Shown piece by piece: positions 35,282 through 44,023 of a DNA stretch of 64,000 nucleotides. How positions within the stretch are numbered: the stretch's first letter is position 1; every line of letters starts with the position of its first letter. The DNA is from JACKII01 sp041687435 (GTDB lineage: Bacteria; Pseudomonadota; Alphaproteobacteria; Bin95). The stretch spans positions 62,001 to 126,000 of the forward strand of contig JAWLBX010000004.1 in NCBI GenBank assembly GCA_041687435.1. Direction: 5' to 3'. The notes beneath the pieces are model-generated. The model did no database searches, had not been told where the DNA came from, and saw nothing but the letters and a program-made list of their open reading frames with translations. The translations under genes and the position numbers were made by a program.

Positions 35282-36397
35282 ATGCCCGCCAATAAGAAAG
35301 TCTATGTCCTGCCCGGCGACGGGATCGGTCCTGAGGTCGTCGGCGAGGTTCGCCGCATCATCGACTGGATGGACAAGCGCCGTCATGTGTCCTTCGACCT
35401 GTCCGAAGGGCTTGTGGGCGGTGCCGCCATCGACGCCCACGGTACGCCGCTGAATGACGAGACCCTGGCCGACGCCATGGCGGCCGATGCGGTGCTGTTC
35501 GGCTCGGTCGGCGGGCCGAAGTGGGAGACGATCCCCTTTGAAAAGCAGCCGGAGCGCGGCCTGCTGCGCCTGCGCAAGGAAATGGACCTGTTCGCCAACC
35601 TGCGTCCGGCGATGGTGTTCGACGCGCTGGCCGACGCTTCCTCGCTAAAGAAGGACTTGGTTGCGGGCCTCAACATCATGATCGTGCGGGAGCTGACCGG
35701 CGGCGTCTATTTCGGTGAGCCGCGCGGCATCGAGACCCTGCCGGATGGCCGGCGCCGCGGCATCAACACCCAGGTTTACACCTCCGACGAGGTGGAGCGG
35801 ATCGCCCGCGTCGGTTTCGAACTGGCACAGAAGCGCGACAACCGCCTGACATCGGTCGAGAAAGCCAACGTCATGGAATCCGGCCTGATGTGGCGGGAAG
35901 AGGTGCAGAAAATCCACGACGCCGAATATCCAGACGTTCAATTGAGCCACATGTACGCCGATAACTGCGCCATGCAGTTGGTGCGCGCGCCGAAGCAGTT
36001 CGACGTGATCGTGACCGACAACCTGTTCGGCGACATTCTCAGCGATTGCGCCGCCATGCTGACTGGCTCACTCGGCATGCTGCCCAGCGCCAGCCTTGGA
36101 GCGGAAGACCCGACCACCGGGCGCCGTATGGCGCTGTATGAGCCAGTGCATGGCTCCGCGCCGGATATTGCCGGCCAGGGCAAGGCCAACCCGCTGGCCG
36201 AAATTCTCTCCTTCGCCATGCTGCTGCGCTACTCGTTCGATATGGGTGAGGATGCGGACATGGTGGAAAAAGCGGTCGATAACGTGCTGAACGCGGGCTA
36301 CCGCACCGGCGATATCATGACGCCCGGCGGCAACCTGGTCTCGACCGAGGGCATGGGCAGCGCGCTGCTGGCCGAACTGGACAAGCTGGCGGCCTGA
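35282..36397 (+). CDS. leuB: 3-isopropylmalate dehydrogenase
   Basis: LeuB oxidatively decarboxylates 3-isopropylmalate in leucine synthesis with NAD. The 371-residue enzyme has VLPGDGIGPEVV at the N-terminus, the substrate-binding LLRLRKEMDLFANLRPA, VRELTGGVYFG, the metal-binding DNLFGDILSD and EPVHGSAPDIAGQGKANP. leuC and leuD, often linked, are not in this window. A weak hairpin follows the stop. Confidence 0.96.
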   Translation: MPANKKVYVLPGDGIGPEVVGEVRRIIDWMDKRRHVSFDLSEGLVGGAAIDAHGTPLNDETLADAMAADAVLFGSVGGPKWETIPFEKQPERGLLRLRKEMDLFANLRPAMVFDALADASSLKKDLVAGLNIMIVRELTGGVYFGEPRGIETLPDGRRRGINTQVYTSDEVERIARVGFELAQKRDNRLTSVEKANVMESGLMWREEVQKIHDAEYPDVQLSHMYADNCAMQLVRAPKQFDVIVTDNLFGDILSDCAAMLTGSLGMLPSASLGAEDPTTGRRMALYEPVHGSAPDIAGQGKANPLAEILSFAMLLRYSFDMGEDADMVEKAVDNVLNAGYRTGDIMTPGGNLVSTEGMGSALLAELDKLAA

Positions 36398-36411
36398 TTC
36401 CCTTACGCCGC

Positions 36412-36442
36412 GCCGGCTTCACCGCCGGCATGCCTTGGTTTT
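36412..36442 (+). terminator. Possible terminator after leuB
   Basis: GCCGGC (36412-36417) and GCCGGC (36424-36429) form a 6-bp stem with a 6-base loop; TTGGTTTTG follows after a short spacer. The T-tract is not adjacent to the stem. Confidence 0.4.
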
Positions 36443-36593
36443 GTGCGGCCGGAGCATCTTTTGCAGACAATCGGGTTACGGAATGATCCGATTGAAAGCG
36501 AAGGGGGCTCCGGCTTGCATTTCCGCTTTTTGCGTTGCGGTAACTTCGGTTACGGTCGCGGCCGCAGCACAATCAGCCGGAGACACACAGACC

Positions 36594-37586
36594 ATGCCGA
36601 AAGTCGCGATTATCGGAACCGGGGGCACCATTTCCTCCATTGGCCACGGGCCGCTGGACCTGCTCGATTACGCGCACACTGGCCAGAAAATGACGGTGGA
36701 ACAACTGGTCGAGAAATTTCCCGTGGTGCGCGAAGCGGCCGATCTGACGCTGATCCCCTACAAGGCCGTGGGTTCGCCGGAAATTGGGCCGCCGAACTGG
36801 CTGGATCTCACCCGGATGGTGCATGAGGCGGTGGCCGCTGATCCGGCGCTGGACGGCATCGTCATTACCCATGGCACCTCGACCACGGAGGAAACCGCCT
36901 ATTTCCTCAACTTGGCGCTGAAGGTGCCGCAGACCGTGGTCGTCGTCGGCGCGCAGCGCCCCTCCAGCGCGGAGAGTACGGACGCGAGCCTGAACCTCTA
37001 TAACGCGGTGCGCGTTGCAGCGGCGCCGGAGTCGCGCGGCATGGGCGCGCTCGTCATGCTGAACGACGAGATCCAGGCGGCGCGGGAGGTTACCAAGACC
37101 TCGACGCTGCGCCTGCAAACATTCCGCACCGCAGATTTCGGCATTCTGGGCCATGCCGACGGCGATGCCATCGTCTACTACCGCCAGCCGTTGCGCCGCC
37201 GGGCGCCGGATACGGAATTCGATGTGGGCGGCATTGCGGACCTGCCGCGGGTAGATATCTCCTATTCCTATGGCGGGGTGGATGGCACGGCCGTCCGCGC
37301 CTTTGTTGAAGCGGGCGCCAAGGGCATCGTTGCCGCCAGCTTTGCCCCCGGCATGAGCCACCCGGCGGAGGTCGCGGCGCTGGAGGAAGCGGTGAAACAG
37401 GGCGTGCACGTCGTCGTTTCCACCCGTTCCGGCAGCGGCCGTGTCACCCAGCGCAAGGCCATGGACGACCGTGGCTTCATCGCCGCCGACAATCTGATCC
37501 CGCAAAAGGCGCGCATCCTGCTAATGCTGGCGCTGACCCGCACCGGCGACCCAGGCGAGATCATCCGGATGTTTGCGGAGTATTGA
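36594..37586 (+). CDS. Asparaginase-family amidohydrolase with altered second catalytic motif
   Basis: The 330-residue protein has the bacterial asparaginase fold. The first catalytic Thr is in IIGTGGTISS (Thr12). The second motif reads THGTSTTEET, with Thr95 kept but Ser96 where E. coli type II enzyme has the substrate-binding Asp90. The Lys of the proton relay is kept in REVTKTST. L-asparagine may therefore not be the substrate. Start is uncertain: ATG 36594 gives a cytoplasmic enzyme, whereas in-frame ATG 36483 adds 37 residues that look like a signal peptide. It abuts queC. Confidence 0.8.
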   Translation: MPKVAIIGTGGTISSIGHGPLDLLDYAHTGQKMTVEQLVEKFPVVREAADLTLIPYKAVGSPEIGPPNWLDLTRMVHEAVAADPALDGIVITHGTSTTEETAYFLNLALKVPQTVVVVGAQRPSSAESTDASLNLYNAVRVAAAPESRGMGALVMLNDEIQAAREVTKTSTLRLQTFRTADFGILGHADGDAIVYYRQPLRRRAPDTEFDVGGIADLPRVDISYSYGGVDGTAVRAFVEAGAKGIVAASFAPGMSHPAEVAALEEAVKQGVHVVVSTRSGSGRVTQRKAMDDRGFIAADNLIPQKARILLMLALTRTGDPGEIIRMFAEY

Positions 37587-37591
37587 GTTCG

Positions 37592-38317
37592 ATGGCCGCC
37601 GTCTCGACACCCCCCGCACCGGAAGGCGCGCTGGTCCTGTTCTCCGGCGGCCAGGATTCCGCCACCTGCCTCGCCTGGGCACTGGACCGGTTCGCGCGGG
37701 TGGAGACGTTGGGATTCGATTATGGCCAGCGTCATCGCGTCGAACTGGATTGCCGGGCAGGCCTCTGCGATGGCTTGCGCGCGCTCAAGCCCGAATGGGC
37801 GGCACGGCTGGGCGAGGATCACCTGATCGACCTTGCCGTGTTGGGACAGATTTCGGAGACCTCGCTCACCCGCGACAGTGAGATCGCGGTGGAGGCATCG
37901 GGTCTGCCGAACACGTTCGTACCCGGCCGCAACCTGCTGTTCCTGACCTTTGCCGCCGCCATTGCCTACCGCCGCGGCCTCCGCCGGATCGTCGCCGGGG
38001 TGTGCGAGACCGACTATTCCGGCTATCCGGATTGCCGGGACGACACCATCAAGGCGTTGCAGGTGGCGCTCAACCTCGGCATGGACCATCGGTTCGTGCT
38101 GGAAACCCCGCTGATGTGGATCGACAAGCCGGCGACATGGCGCATGGCCGAAGCCATCGGCGGTAATCCGCTGATCGACCTGATCCTGGAGGACAGCCAC
38201 AGTTGCTACCTTGGCGACCGTTCATATCGCCACGCCTGGGGCTATGGCTGCGGCGAGTGTCCCGCCTGCGACCTGCGCCGCAAGGGATGGGAAGGCTATC
38301 GCGCCGGAAAAGCCTGA
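37592..38317 (+). CDS. queC: 7-cyano-7-deazaguanine synthase
   Basis: QueC makes preQ0, the precursor of queuosine in tRNA, from 7-carboxy-7-deazaguanine, ammonia and ATP. The 241-residue protein has the PP-loop LFSGGQDSATCL and the zinc-binding cysteines in CGECPACDLRRKGW near the C-terminus plus one in HSCY. ATG 37592 was chosen; an in-frame TTG at 37583 overlaps the asparaginase stop. queD and queE are not in the window. Confidence 0.95.
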   Translation: MAAVSTPPAPEGALVLFSGGQDSATCLAWALDRFARVETLGFDYGQRHRVELDCRAGLCDGLRALKPEWAARLGEDHLIDLAVLGQISETSLTRDSEIAVEASGLPNTFVPGRNLLFLTFAAAIAYRRGLRRIVAGVCETDYSGYPDCRDDTIKALQVALNLGMDHRFVLETPLMWIDKPATWRMAEAIGGNPLIDLILEDSHSCYLGDRSYRHAWGYGCGECPACDLRRKGWEGYRAGKA

Positions 38318-38406
38318 TCGGCAGGCTGCTTTCAACGCTATAGGCCAACGGCGAAGCCGGGTGCTATGAATGACGCAGGCCTTTGCTTTCATGCCCCGGC
38401 AGGTTC

Positions 38407-39291
38407 ATGGACTACTTCCTCGCCCTGGCCGTCAGTGGCTTGCTGTCCGGCGCGGTCTATGCGCTGGTCGGCGTGGCGTTTGTTGTGGTCTACCGCGCGT
38501 CCGGTGTGCTGAACTTCTCACTTGGGGAGTGGGTGAGTATCGGCGCACGCACCACCGCCGCAGGCATTCACGGCGCCGGCCTGCCGCTGGTCGCCGCGCT
38601 GGCCATCGCCTTGGCGGTTCTTGCGGCGCTGGCGGTGGCGTTCAACCGCATCGTGATCCGTCCGTTGGTCGGCCGGTCGGTGGTGGCCGTGGTGATGGCT
38701 ACGCTGGCGTTGGGCGTGTTCATGCGCGGCGGCGCGGCACTCAGCATTGGCGACCTGCCGGCAACCATTCCCTTTCCCTTGACGGCGGATCTGTGGTGGT
38801 GGGGCGACGTGCCAATCCCCCCGGCCCGTGTGCTCGCAAGTGGCGTTGCGATTCTGCTGGCGCTGGCAGTCATGGGGTTTTTCCGCTTCAGCCGCGCCGG
38901 TGTCGCTATCCGCGCCATTGCCGACGATCCGCAGGCTGCGGCCGCCGCCGGCGTGAGCGTCACCCGCTATCTGACGCTGGCCTGGCTGATTTCCGCCGGC
39001 CTTTGCGCTGCGGGCGGAGTGCTCTGGAGCATTGACGGCCTCGGCGGCTTCGGCATGGGGCTGGTGCTGGCCAAGGTGCTGCCGGTCGTCGTGATCGGTG
39101 GGCTGACCAGCTTTGCCGGTGCCTTTGTCGGCGCCATCGCCGTTGGCCTGGCGGAGACCATGGCCGCCGGCTATGTCGATCCCTGGCTGGGAACCAGCAC
39201 CGCGAGCGTGGTGGCGGTGGCGCTGGTGTTGCTGACCCTTTGGCTCCGCCCGGCCGGCCTGTTCGGCGCGCCCGCGGTCGAGCGTGTCTGA
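38407..39291 (+). CDS. Branched-chain amino acid-type ABC transporter permease (LivH family), orphan
   Basis: The 294-residue integral membrane protein matches LivH: N-terminal GLLSGAVYALVGVAFVVVYR, then VLNFSLGEW, and the EAA-like loop region FRFSRAGVAIRAIADDPQAA that contacts the ATPase. LivH normally needs LivM, LivF, LivG and a binding protein, none of which is encoded next to it. It ends 4 bases from the convergent CoA transferase. It may be a remnant of a moved operon or use ATPases encoded elsewhere. Confidence 0.85.
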   Translation: MDYFLALAVSGLLSGAVYALVGVAFVVVYRASGVLNFSLGEWVSIGARTTAAGIHGAGLPLVAALAIALAVLAALAVAFNRIVIRPLVGRSVVAVVMATLALGVFMRGGAALSIGDLPATIPFPLTADLWWWGDVPIPPARVLASGVAILLALAVMGFFRFSRAGVAIRAIADDPQAAAAAGVSVTRYLTLAWLISAGLCAAGGVLWSIDGLGGFGMGLVLAKVLPVVVIGGLTSFAGAFVGAIAVGLAETMAAGYVDPWLGTSTASVVAVALVLLTLWLRPAGLFGAPAVERV

Positions 39292-39295
39292 CCCC

Positions 39296-40483
39296 TCAGA
39301 ACGCCCCCGCTGCGCGCAGCCGCCCGATCTCGTCGTCCGATAGGCCCAGCTCCGCCAGCAGGCTCGCCTGATCGGCAGCGAGGGGAGGGGCAGGGTTTGC
39401 CAGTGGCGGCAGGCCCGGCATGCGGATGGCGGAGCCGGTGGCGCCAACCGGCGTGCCATCCGGCGCGGTGTAACGGATCAATTGTCCCGTGCTTTGCGCA
39501 AACGGGTTGTCGAGCGCCTGGCCGATATCGTTCACGGGAGAAGCCGGCACCTTGCCGCCGAACACCTGCATCCATTCCGCCGTCGTCCGGGCACTCAGCG
39601 CCTCGTCCAGCAGGTCTGTGAGCCGGTCGCGGTGCTTCAGGCGCGTTGCGAAGTCGGGGTAGATTTCGGCCCAGGACGGCTCACCAATGGCGTTGCAGAG
39701 CGCCGGCCAGAACTTCTCCTTGTTGCACATGATGAAAATCCAGCCGTCGCGGGTCTTGTAGAGTTGGCTGGGCGTCAGGTTCGGGTGGGCGGAGCGTGGT
39801 TCGCGTGTCACCTTTTCGCCCATGCTCATGTACCAGGCGGCGACATAGCAGACATTGGCCATGGCCGCGTCGAACAGGGAGACGTCATAGTCACCGCCCT
39901 TCCCGCTGGCCCTGGCGCCGAGGATGCCGGAGGAGAGCGCAATGGCCGCCTGCAATCCCGTCGAAAGGTCCACCAGCGACAGGCCCATGCGCGACGGCGG
40001 CCCGCCCGGCTCGCCCGTCACCGAGAGATAGCCGCATTCCGCCTGCATCAGGTAATCATAGCCGGGCCATGCCGCCCGTTCCCCCTCGCGACCATAAGCG
40101 GAGAGGTGAACGCAGACCAGTTGCTCGTTCACGTCACGCAGTTGGTCGTAGGTCAGGCCCAGCTTGCCCGGCAGGTCGCCGCGCAGGTTGTTGAACACCG
40201 CATCGGCGCCCGCCACCAGCTTGCGAAACACGGCCTGCCCATCGTCGCTTTTCAGGTTCAGGGTGATGGAGCGTTTGTTGCGGTTGAACGCCTGGAAGAA
40301 CAGCGAATCGCCCTTTGCCAATGGGTCGTTCGGGTGGCGCACATGCCGGCCCACATCGCCGCCTTCGCCGGCATTCTCGATCTTGATGATCTCCGCGCCC
40401 AGGTCGGCCAGTTGCAGCGTGCCGAACGGGCCGGCGCCGTATTGCTCGACCGCCAGGATGCGGACGCCCGTTAGCGGCAGCAT
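39296..40483 (-). CDS. CaiB/BaiF-type CoA transferase (class III)
   Basis: The 395-residue protein has the class III CoA transferase pattern: GVRILAVEQYGAGPFGT, LADLGAEIIKIE, NRNKRSITLNLK and the catalytic Asp in DVSLFDAAM. These enzymes move CoA between carboxylic acids in catabolism. GGAGGG precedes ATG 40483. A much longer in-frame extension to 41527 is antisense to the next gene and was rejected. It is divergent from the DenD-like and MaoC genes, which might form one catabolic unit. Confidence 0.88.
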   Translation of the reverse strand: MLPLTGVRILAVEQYGAGPFGTLQLADLGAEIIKIENAGEGGDVGRHVRHPNDPLAKGDSLFFQAFNRNKRSITLNLKSDDGQAVFRKLVAGADAVFNNLRGDLPGKLGLTYDQLRDVNEQLVCVHLSAYGREGERAAWPGYDYLMQAECGYLSVTGEPGGPPSRMGLSLVDLSTGLQAAIALSSGILGARASGKGGDYDVSLFDAAMANVCYVAAWYMSMGEKVTREPRSAHPNLTPSQLYKTRDGWIFIMCNKEKFWPALCNAIGEPSWAEIYPDFATRLKHRDRLTDLLDEALSARTTAEWMQVFGGKVPASPVNDIGQALDNPFAQSTGQLIRYTAPDGTPVGATGSAIRMPGLPPLANPAPPLAADQASLLAELGLSDDEIGRLRAAGAF

Positions 40484-40600
40484 GACAAGCCCTCCGGGCG
40501 GTGAGGCGGGAGCGGTTTTCGCCTTTGCATGGGCGTGCAATCCTCGTGATAACTGGCAGCGCAAATTTCCGGGCCGCAACATGACACAAAGGGCACGCTC

Positions 40601-41509
40601 ATGACCATTACCATCACCGGCGCAGGCGGTTTTCTGGGCCAGCGCGTGACCAGAGTGCTGGCGGAGCGTGGCGAGAAGTTGGTGCTGGCCGATCTGGTGC
40701 CATCGCCGAATCCGCCGGCGGATGCGACCGTGCTCACCGGCAATCTGGCGGAGACCCTGCCGGAGGCCATCACCAAGGACACCAGTGCCGTCATCCATCT
40801 GGCCGCCGTGGTCTCTGCCGGTGCGGAGGCGGATTTCGCACACGGCTACCGGGTGAACCTGGCCGGCCTGCAGGCCGCGCTGGAGCGCTGCCGCAATCTC
40901 GCAACCCGGCCGAAATTCCTGTTCACCAGCTCGCTGGCCGTGTTCGGCGCGGTGGATCGGGTGGACGATACCACCGCCACCATGCCGCAAAGCTCCTATG
41001 GTACGCAGAAAGCCATCGGCGAGTTGCTGGTGAATGACTATAGCCGCAAGGGCCATATCGACGGGCGCACGCTGCGCCTGCCGACCGTCGTGATCCGCCC
41101 CGGCAAGCCGAATGCTGCGGCGTCCAGCTTTGCCAGCGGCATCCTGCGGGAGCCGCTGGCGGGCGAGAAAAGCATCTGCCCGGTTTCGCCGGATCTGGCG
41201 CTCTGGATCGCTTCGCCCGCCAGCGTGACCAAGGCCTTGGTGCACGCACTCGACCTGCCGGATGATGCGCTCGCGCCCTGGCGGGTGCTGAATGTGCCCG
41301 GCATTACGGTGACGGTGCTGGAGATGATCCAGGCGCTGGGGCGGGCCGGCGCCGATACCGGGATGGTGGCATTCGAGCGCGACCCCGCTATCGAGGCCAT
41401 AGTCGGCTCCTGGCCGGCCGTGTTCGATACGCCGCGGGCGCTTGCCCTGGGCTTCCCTGAGGCGGACGACCTGGATACGGTAATCCAGAGCCATATCGAC
41501 GGCCTCTAA
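40601..41509 (+). CDS. NAD-dependent epimerase/dehydrogenase, D-erythronate dehydrogenase (DenD)-like
   Basis: The 302-residue extended short-chain dehydrogenase has the NAD motif TGAGGFLGQRV, the LFTSSLAVFG strand and the catalytic SSYGTQK (YxxxK). The PGKPNAAASSFASGI segment is typical of the DenD group, which oxidises D-erythronate to 2-oxo-D-erythronate. Other members act on related sugar acids. The partners OtnK, OtnI and OtnC are not seen nearby. It is followed by a MaoC gene after 31 bases. Confidence 0.8.
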   Translation: MTITITGAGGFLGQRVTRVLAERGEKLVLADLVPSPNPPADATVLTGNLAETLPEAITKDTSAVIHLAAVVSAGAEADFAHGYRVNLAGLQAALERCRNLATRPKFLFTSSLAVFGAVDRVDDTTATMPQSSYGTQKAIGELLVNDYSRKGHIDGRTLRLPTVVIRPGKPNAAASSFASGILREPLAGEKSICPVSPDLALWIASPASVTKALVHALDLPDDALAPWRVLNVPGITVTVLEMIQALGRAGADTGMVAFERDPAIEAIVGSWPAVFDTPRALALGFPEADDLDTVIQSHIDGL

Positions 41510-41540
41510 CCCTCCCGCATGCAACAAGGAAACGCGCCCG

Positions 41541-41996
41541 ATGAGCGGCCTGTACTATGAAGAGTTCGAAATCGGCCAGGTGTTCGACCATGCCCTGACC
41601 CGCACGGTGACGGAGATGGACAATGTCATGTTCTGCGCCATGACCCACAATCCGCAACCGTTGCACCTGGACGAGGAATTCGGCAAGCAGACCGAATTCG
41701 GCGCCCGCATCGTCAACTCGCTGTTCACGCTGGGCCTGGTGATCGGCGTGTCGGTGCAGGATACGACGCTGGGCACCACGGTCGCCAATTTGGGCATGAC
41801 CGATGTTGCCTTCCGCAAGCCGGTGCTGCATGGCGACACCGTCCGCAGCCAGACCACCGTCATCGACAAGCGCGAGAGCAAGTCCCGGCCCGATGCCGGT
41901 ATCGTCGTATTCGAACACCGCGGCTTCAACCAGCGCGGCGAGGAAGTCGCCTATTGCAAGCGTTCCGGCCTGATGCACAAGCGGCCGAAGGCGTAA
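41541..41996 (+). CDS. MaoC family hot-dog dehydratase
   Basis: The 151-residue protein has a single hot-dog fold with the hydratase 2 motif around DNVMFCAMTHNPQPLHLDEE. Family members hydrate enoyl-CoA or mesaconyl-CoA type substrates. Given the adjacent CoA transferase, a CoA-thioester substrate is plausible. It ends in a branched hairpin region and is convergent with an esterase. Confidence 0.85.
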   Translation: MSGLYYEEFEIGQVFDHALTRTVTEMDNVMFCAMTHNPQPLHLDEEFGKQTEFGARIVNSLFTLGLVIGVSVQDTTLGTTVANLGMTDVAFRKPVLHGDTVRSQTTVIDKRESKSRPDAGIVVFEHRGFNQRGEEVAYCKRSGLMHKRPKA

Positions 41997-42004
41997 TGCC
42001 TGCT

Positions 42005-42048
42005 GCCCGGGCGGTGCCCTCGGTCTGGGACCGGAACGCCGCCCGGGC
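42005..42048. terminator. Possible bidirectional terminator between MaoC and esterase genes
   Basis: GCCCGGGCGG (42005-42014) pairs perfectly with CCGCCCGGGC (42039-42048), with an inner CGGTC/GACCG stem in the loop. It lies in the 66-base gap between convergent genes but lacks a clear T-tract. Confidence 0.45.
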
Positions 42049-42062
42049 GTATTGGGAAGCCT

Positions 42063-43001
42063 CTATCCCTCGAACGCTTTTTTCAGCGCAGCCGCCACAT
42101 CCCGCTGCGCTTCCACCGCCACGTCCACGTCCGGGGCCATGCCGAAGAAGCCGTGGATCATGCCGGGATAGCATTTGTACTCTACCGGTACCCCCGCTGC
42201 CTTCAACGCATCGCGGTAGCGCACGCCATCGTCGAACAGCACGTCGCACTCGGCGGCCGTGATGACGGCAGGCGCGACGCCGGCCAGGTTCTTTGCCAGT
42301 AGGGGGGATGCGCGCCAGTCGTTGGCGTCGTCCGGGCCGTTCAGATAGTGTTCCTGGAACCAAACCATCGCCTTGTCGGTCAGAACGCCATAGCCCTCGC
42401 CATAGGTTTTGTAGCTCTCGCCTACCAGCCGATAGTCGCCGACGGGATAGACCAGGGACTGCAAGGCCAGTTTCGGGGCGCCGGCATCGCGGGCCATCAG
42501 GGCGACCACGCCGGCAAGGTTGCCGCCGGCGCTGTCGCCGCCCACTGCCAGTCGGTTCGGATCGACGCCCAGGCTCGCAGCGTTCTCTGCGGTCCAAAGC
42601 AGGGCGGCCCAGCTATCCTCCACGGCGGCAGGGAATCTGTGCTCCGGCCCCATGCGGTAATCGACCGAAACAACAACGCAACCTGCGCCTTCACACAGGT
42701 TGCGGGCCACCTTGTCGTGCGTGTCCAGGCTGCCGATAACATGGCCGCCGCCGTGGAAATAGACCAGCGCACCGCGGGTGCCGTCTGCATGCGGCCAGTA
42801 GATGCGTACCGGGATTTCTCCGGCCGGGCCGGGAATCGTCCGGTTTTCCATCTGACGCACCGGGGTGGGTTCCCCGCCGCGCGCGGCGTTCATGGCGGCC
42901 ATCTGTTCTCGCGCAGCGGGCGCGTCCAGCGTGTGCAATGGTGGCAGATTGGCCTTGGCGAGCGCTTCCAGCCCTTTCACAATTTGAGGATGCAATGCCA
43001 T
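42063..43001 (-). CDS. Alpha/beta hydrolase, hormone-sensitive lipase-type esterase
   Basis: The 312-residue esterase has the HSL family oxyanion motif HGGGHVIG and the nucleophile motif GGDSAGGN, then a catalytic Asp/His pair (ECDVLFDDG; MIHGFFGM). Short-chain acyl esters are the usual substrates. It is transcribed away from the AT-rich regulatory patch at 43141-43215, about 140 bases upstream. Confidence 0.9.
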   Translation of the reverse strand: MALHPQIVKGLEALAKANLPPLHTLDAPAAREQMAAMNAARGGEPTPVRQMENRTIPGPAGEIPVRIYWPHADGTRGALVYFHGGGHVIGSLDTHDKVARNLCEGAGCVVVSVDYRMGPEHRFPAAVEDSWAALLWTAENAASLGVDPNRLAVGGDSAGGNLAGVVALMARDAGAPKLALQSLVYPVGDYRLVGESYKTYGEGYGVLTDKAMVWFQEHYLNGPDDANDWRASPLLAKNLAGVAPAVITAAECDVLFDDGVRYRDALKAAGVPVEYKCYPGMIHGFFGMAPDVDVAVEAQRDVAAALKKAFEG

Positions 43002-43157
43002 GATCCGGCGTTTCCTTCGCGTTCTTCGGAGCAGACCGCCGCAGGCGGCGTTCGGGATGGTTCAAACTGTCGAAGCCGGCGCATCGCTTGTCAATAAGCT
43101 GCCGGGCTGCGGAAAGCGACGGTTGCACGGCGGGGTGGGGCCGATATCCGATATACG

Positions 43158-43186
43158 TTGACAATCCCTGACATCCTTATGAATAT
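43158..43186 (+). promoter_or_regulatory. Probable promoter of the PEP-CTERM-like gene
   Basis: TTGACA (43158-43163) is a perfect -35 consensus; 17 bases later GAATAT (43181-43186) is a fair -10. A tandem 7-mer CCGATAT (43141-43154) lies immediately upstream. The patch is strikingly AT-rich for this genome. Confidence 0.5.
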
Positions 43187-43215
43187 ATTTGTAAGCAAAT
43201 ATAACAAGGTCAGGG
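43166..43215. repeat. Nested palindrome, possible operator
   Basis: An outer inverted repeat CCCTGAC (43166-43172) / GTCAGGG (43209-43215) encloses an inner perfect 8-bp palindrome TATATTTG (43184-43191) / CAAATATA (43196-43203) with a 4-base spacer. The inner palindrome overlaps the -10 box and start region, as an operator would; the whole could also fold in RNA. Confidence 0.6.
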
Positions 43216-43246
43216 TATGGCCTGTTTATGGCAAATGGAGCAAGAA

Positions 43247-44023
43247 ATGGCAGTTGCACTGAATGCTGGCGTATGGGGACGGGCAGCGGCGGTTGCGGGG
43301 TTTGCCGCGCTTTCCGTGGCGATGACAGGCAATGCCAGTGCCGGGATGGTATTCGTCAGTCACGACGAATGGACGCTGAGCAACGGCGGTTTTGCGAATG
43401 CACCGGATACCGGCCAGTTCGTCACCAATCTGGTGGCAGAATTCGGTACGACGATCCATGCCTACACAAGCAATTTCGGCCTCACGCAACCCGCACTCAC
43501 GGGTGCCATGGCTTCGGCCGGCGCGACCTATACGACGGGCACCGGCTTCGCGTTCAATCTGGCGAACATCAGCGCGTACGATGCGATTTTCCTCGGCGGA
43601 TTCTCGCTCAATGCGGCGGAACTGGCGGACCTGAATACCTATGTCGGCAATGGCGGCGGGGTTTACATCGCAGGCGGCACCGGCTCCCTCGGCAGCGCCG
43701 CTGCCGAGGCGGCAGCCTGGAACAGCTTTCTGGCGCCGTTTGGGGTGCAGATGGACCCAGTTTACAATGGCATAGGTGGGACGACGCCGGTTGCGGGCGA
43801 CCCGATATTCAACGGTGTCTCCAGCCTGTATCAGAACAACGGCAACGGCCTTTCCGGGGCCAGCGTGTTCTGTTGCGGTGCGGATGGACTGTATGCAATC
43901 AGCCGCTCAGCGCCGCCACAGCCGGTATCCGTCGCGCCGACGCTTGCCCTGATGGGCGTGGCGCTGGCTGGCCTTGGCCTCCATGGCCGGCGGCGAGCGC
44001 ATCCTCAGGCGCAGCACCTATAG
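43247..44023 (+). CDS. Secreted protein with PEP-CTERM-like C-terminal anchor
   Basis: The 258-residue protein has a signal peptide (cleavage near NASAG), a Gly/Ala/Asn-rich middle with no family I recognise, and a C-terminal tail PVSVAPTLALMGVALAGLGL followed by HGRRR. That is the layout of PEP-CTERM exosortase substrates (short motif, one membrane helix, basic end), but the Pro-Glu-Pro triplet is replaced by SVAP. Start ATG 43247 has GGAG six bases upstream. No exosortase gene is in the window. Its 3' end overlaps the opposing EEP gene by 6 bases. Confidence 0.65.
   Translation: MAVALNAGVWGRAAAVAGFAALSVAMTGNASAGMVFVSHDEWTLSNGGFANAPDTGQFVTNLVAEFGTTIHAYTSNFGLTQPALTGAMASAGATYTTGTGFAFNLANISAYDAIFLGGFSLNAAELADLNTYVGNGGGVYIAGGTGSLGSAAAEAAAWNSFLAPFGVQMDPVYNGIGGTTPVAGDPIFNGVSSLYQNNGNGLSGASVFCCGADGLYAISRSAPPQPVSVAPTLALMGVALAGLGLHGRRRAHPQAQHL

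Noticed and set aside
40484..41527. N-terminal extension of the CaiB-type gene to 743 residues
   Set aside because: The added part is antisense to the DenD-like gene, and ATG 40483 has a good ribosome site and matches the family start.
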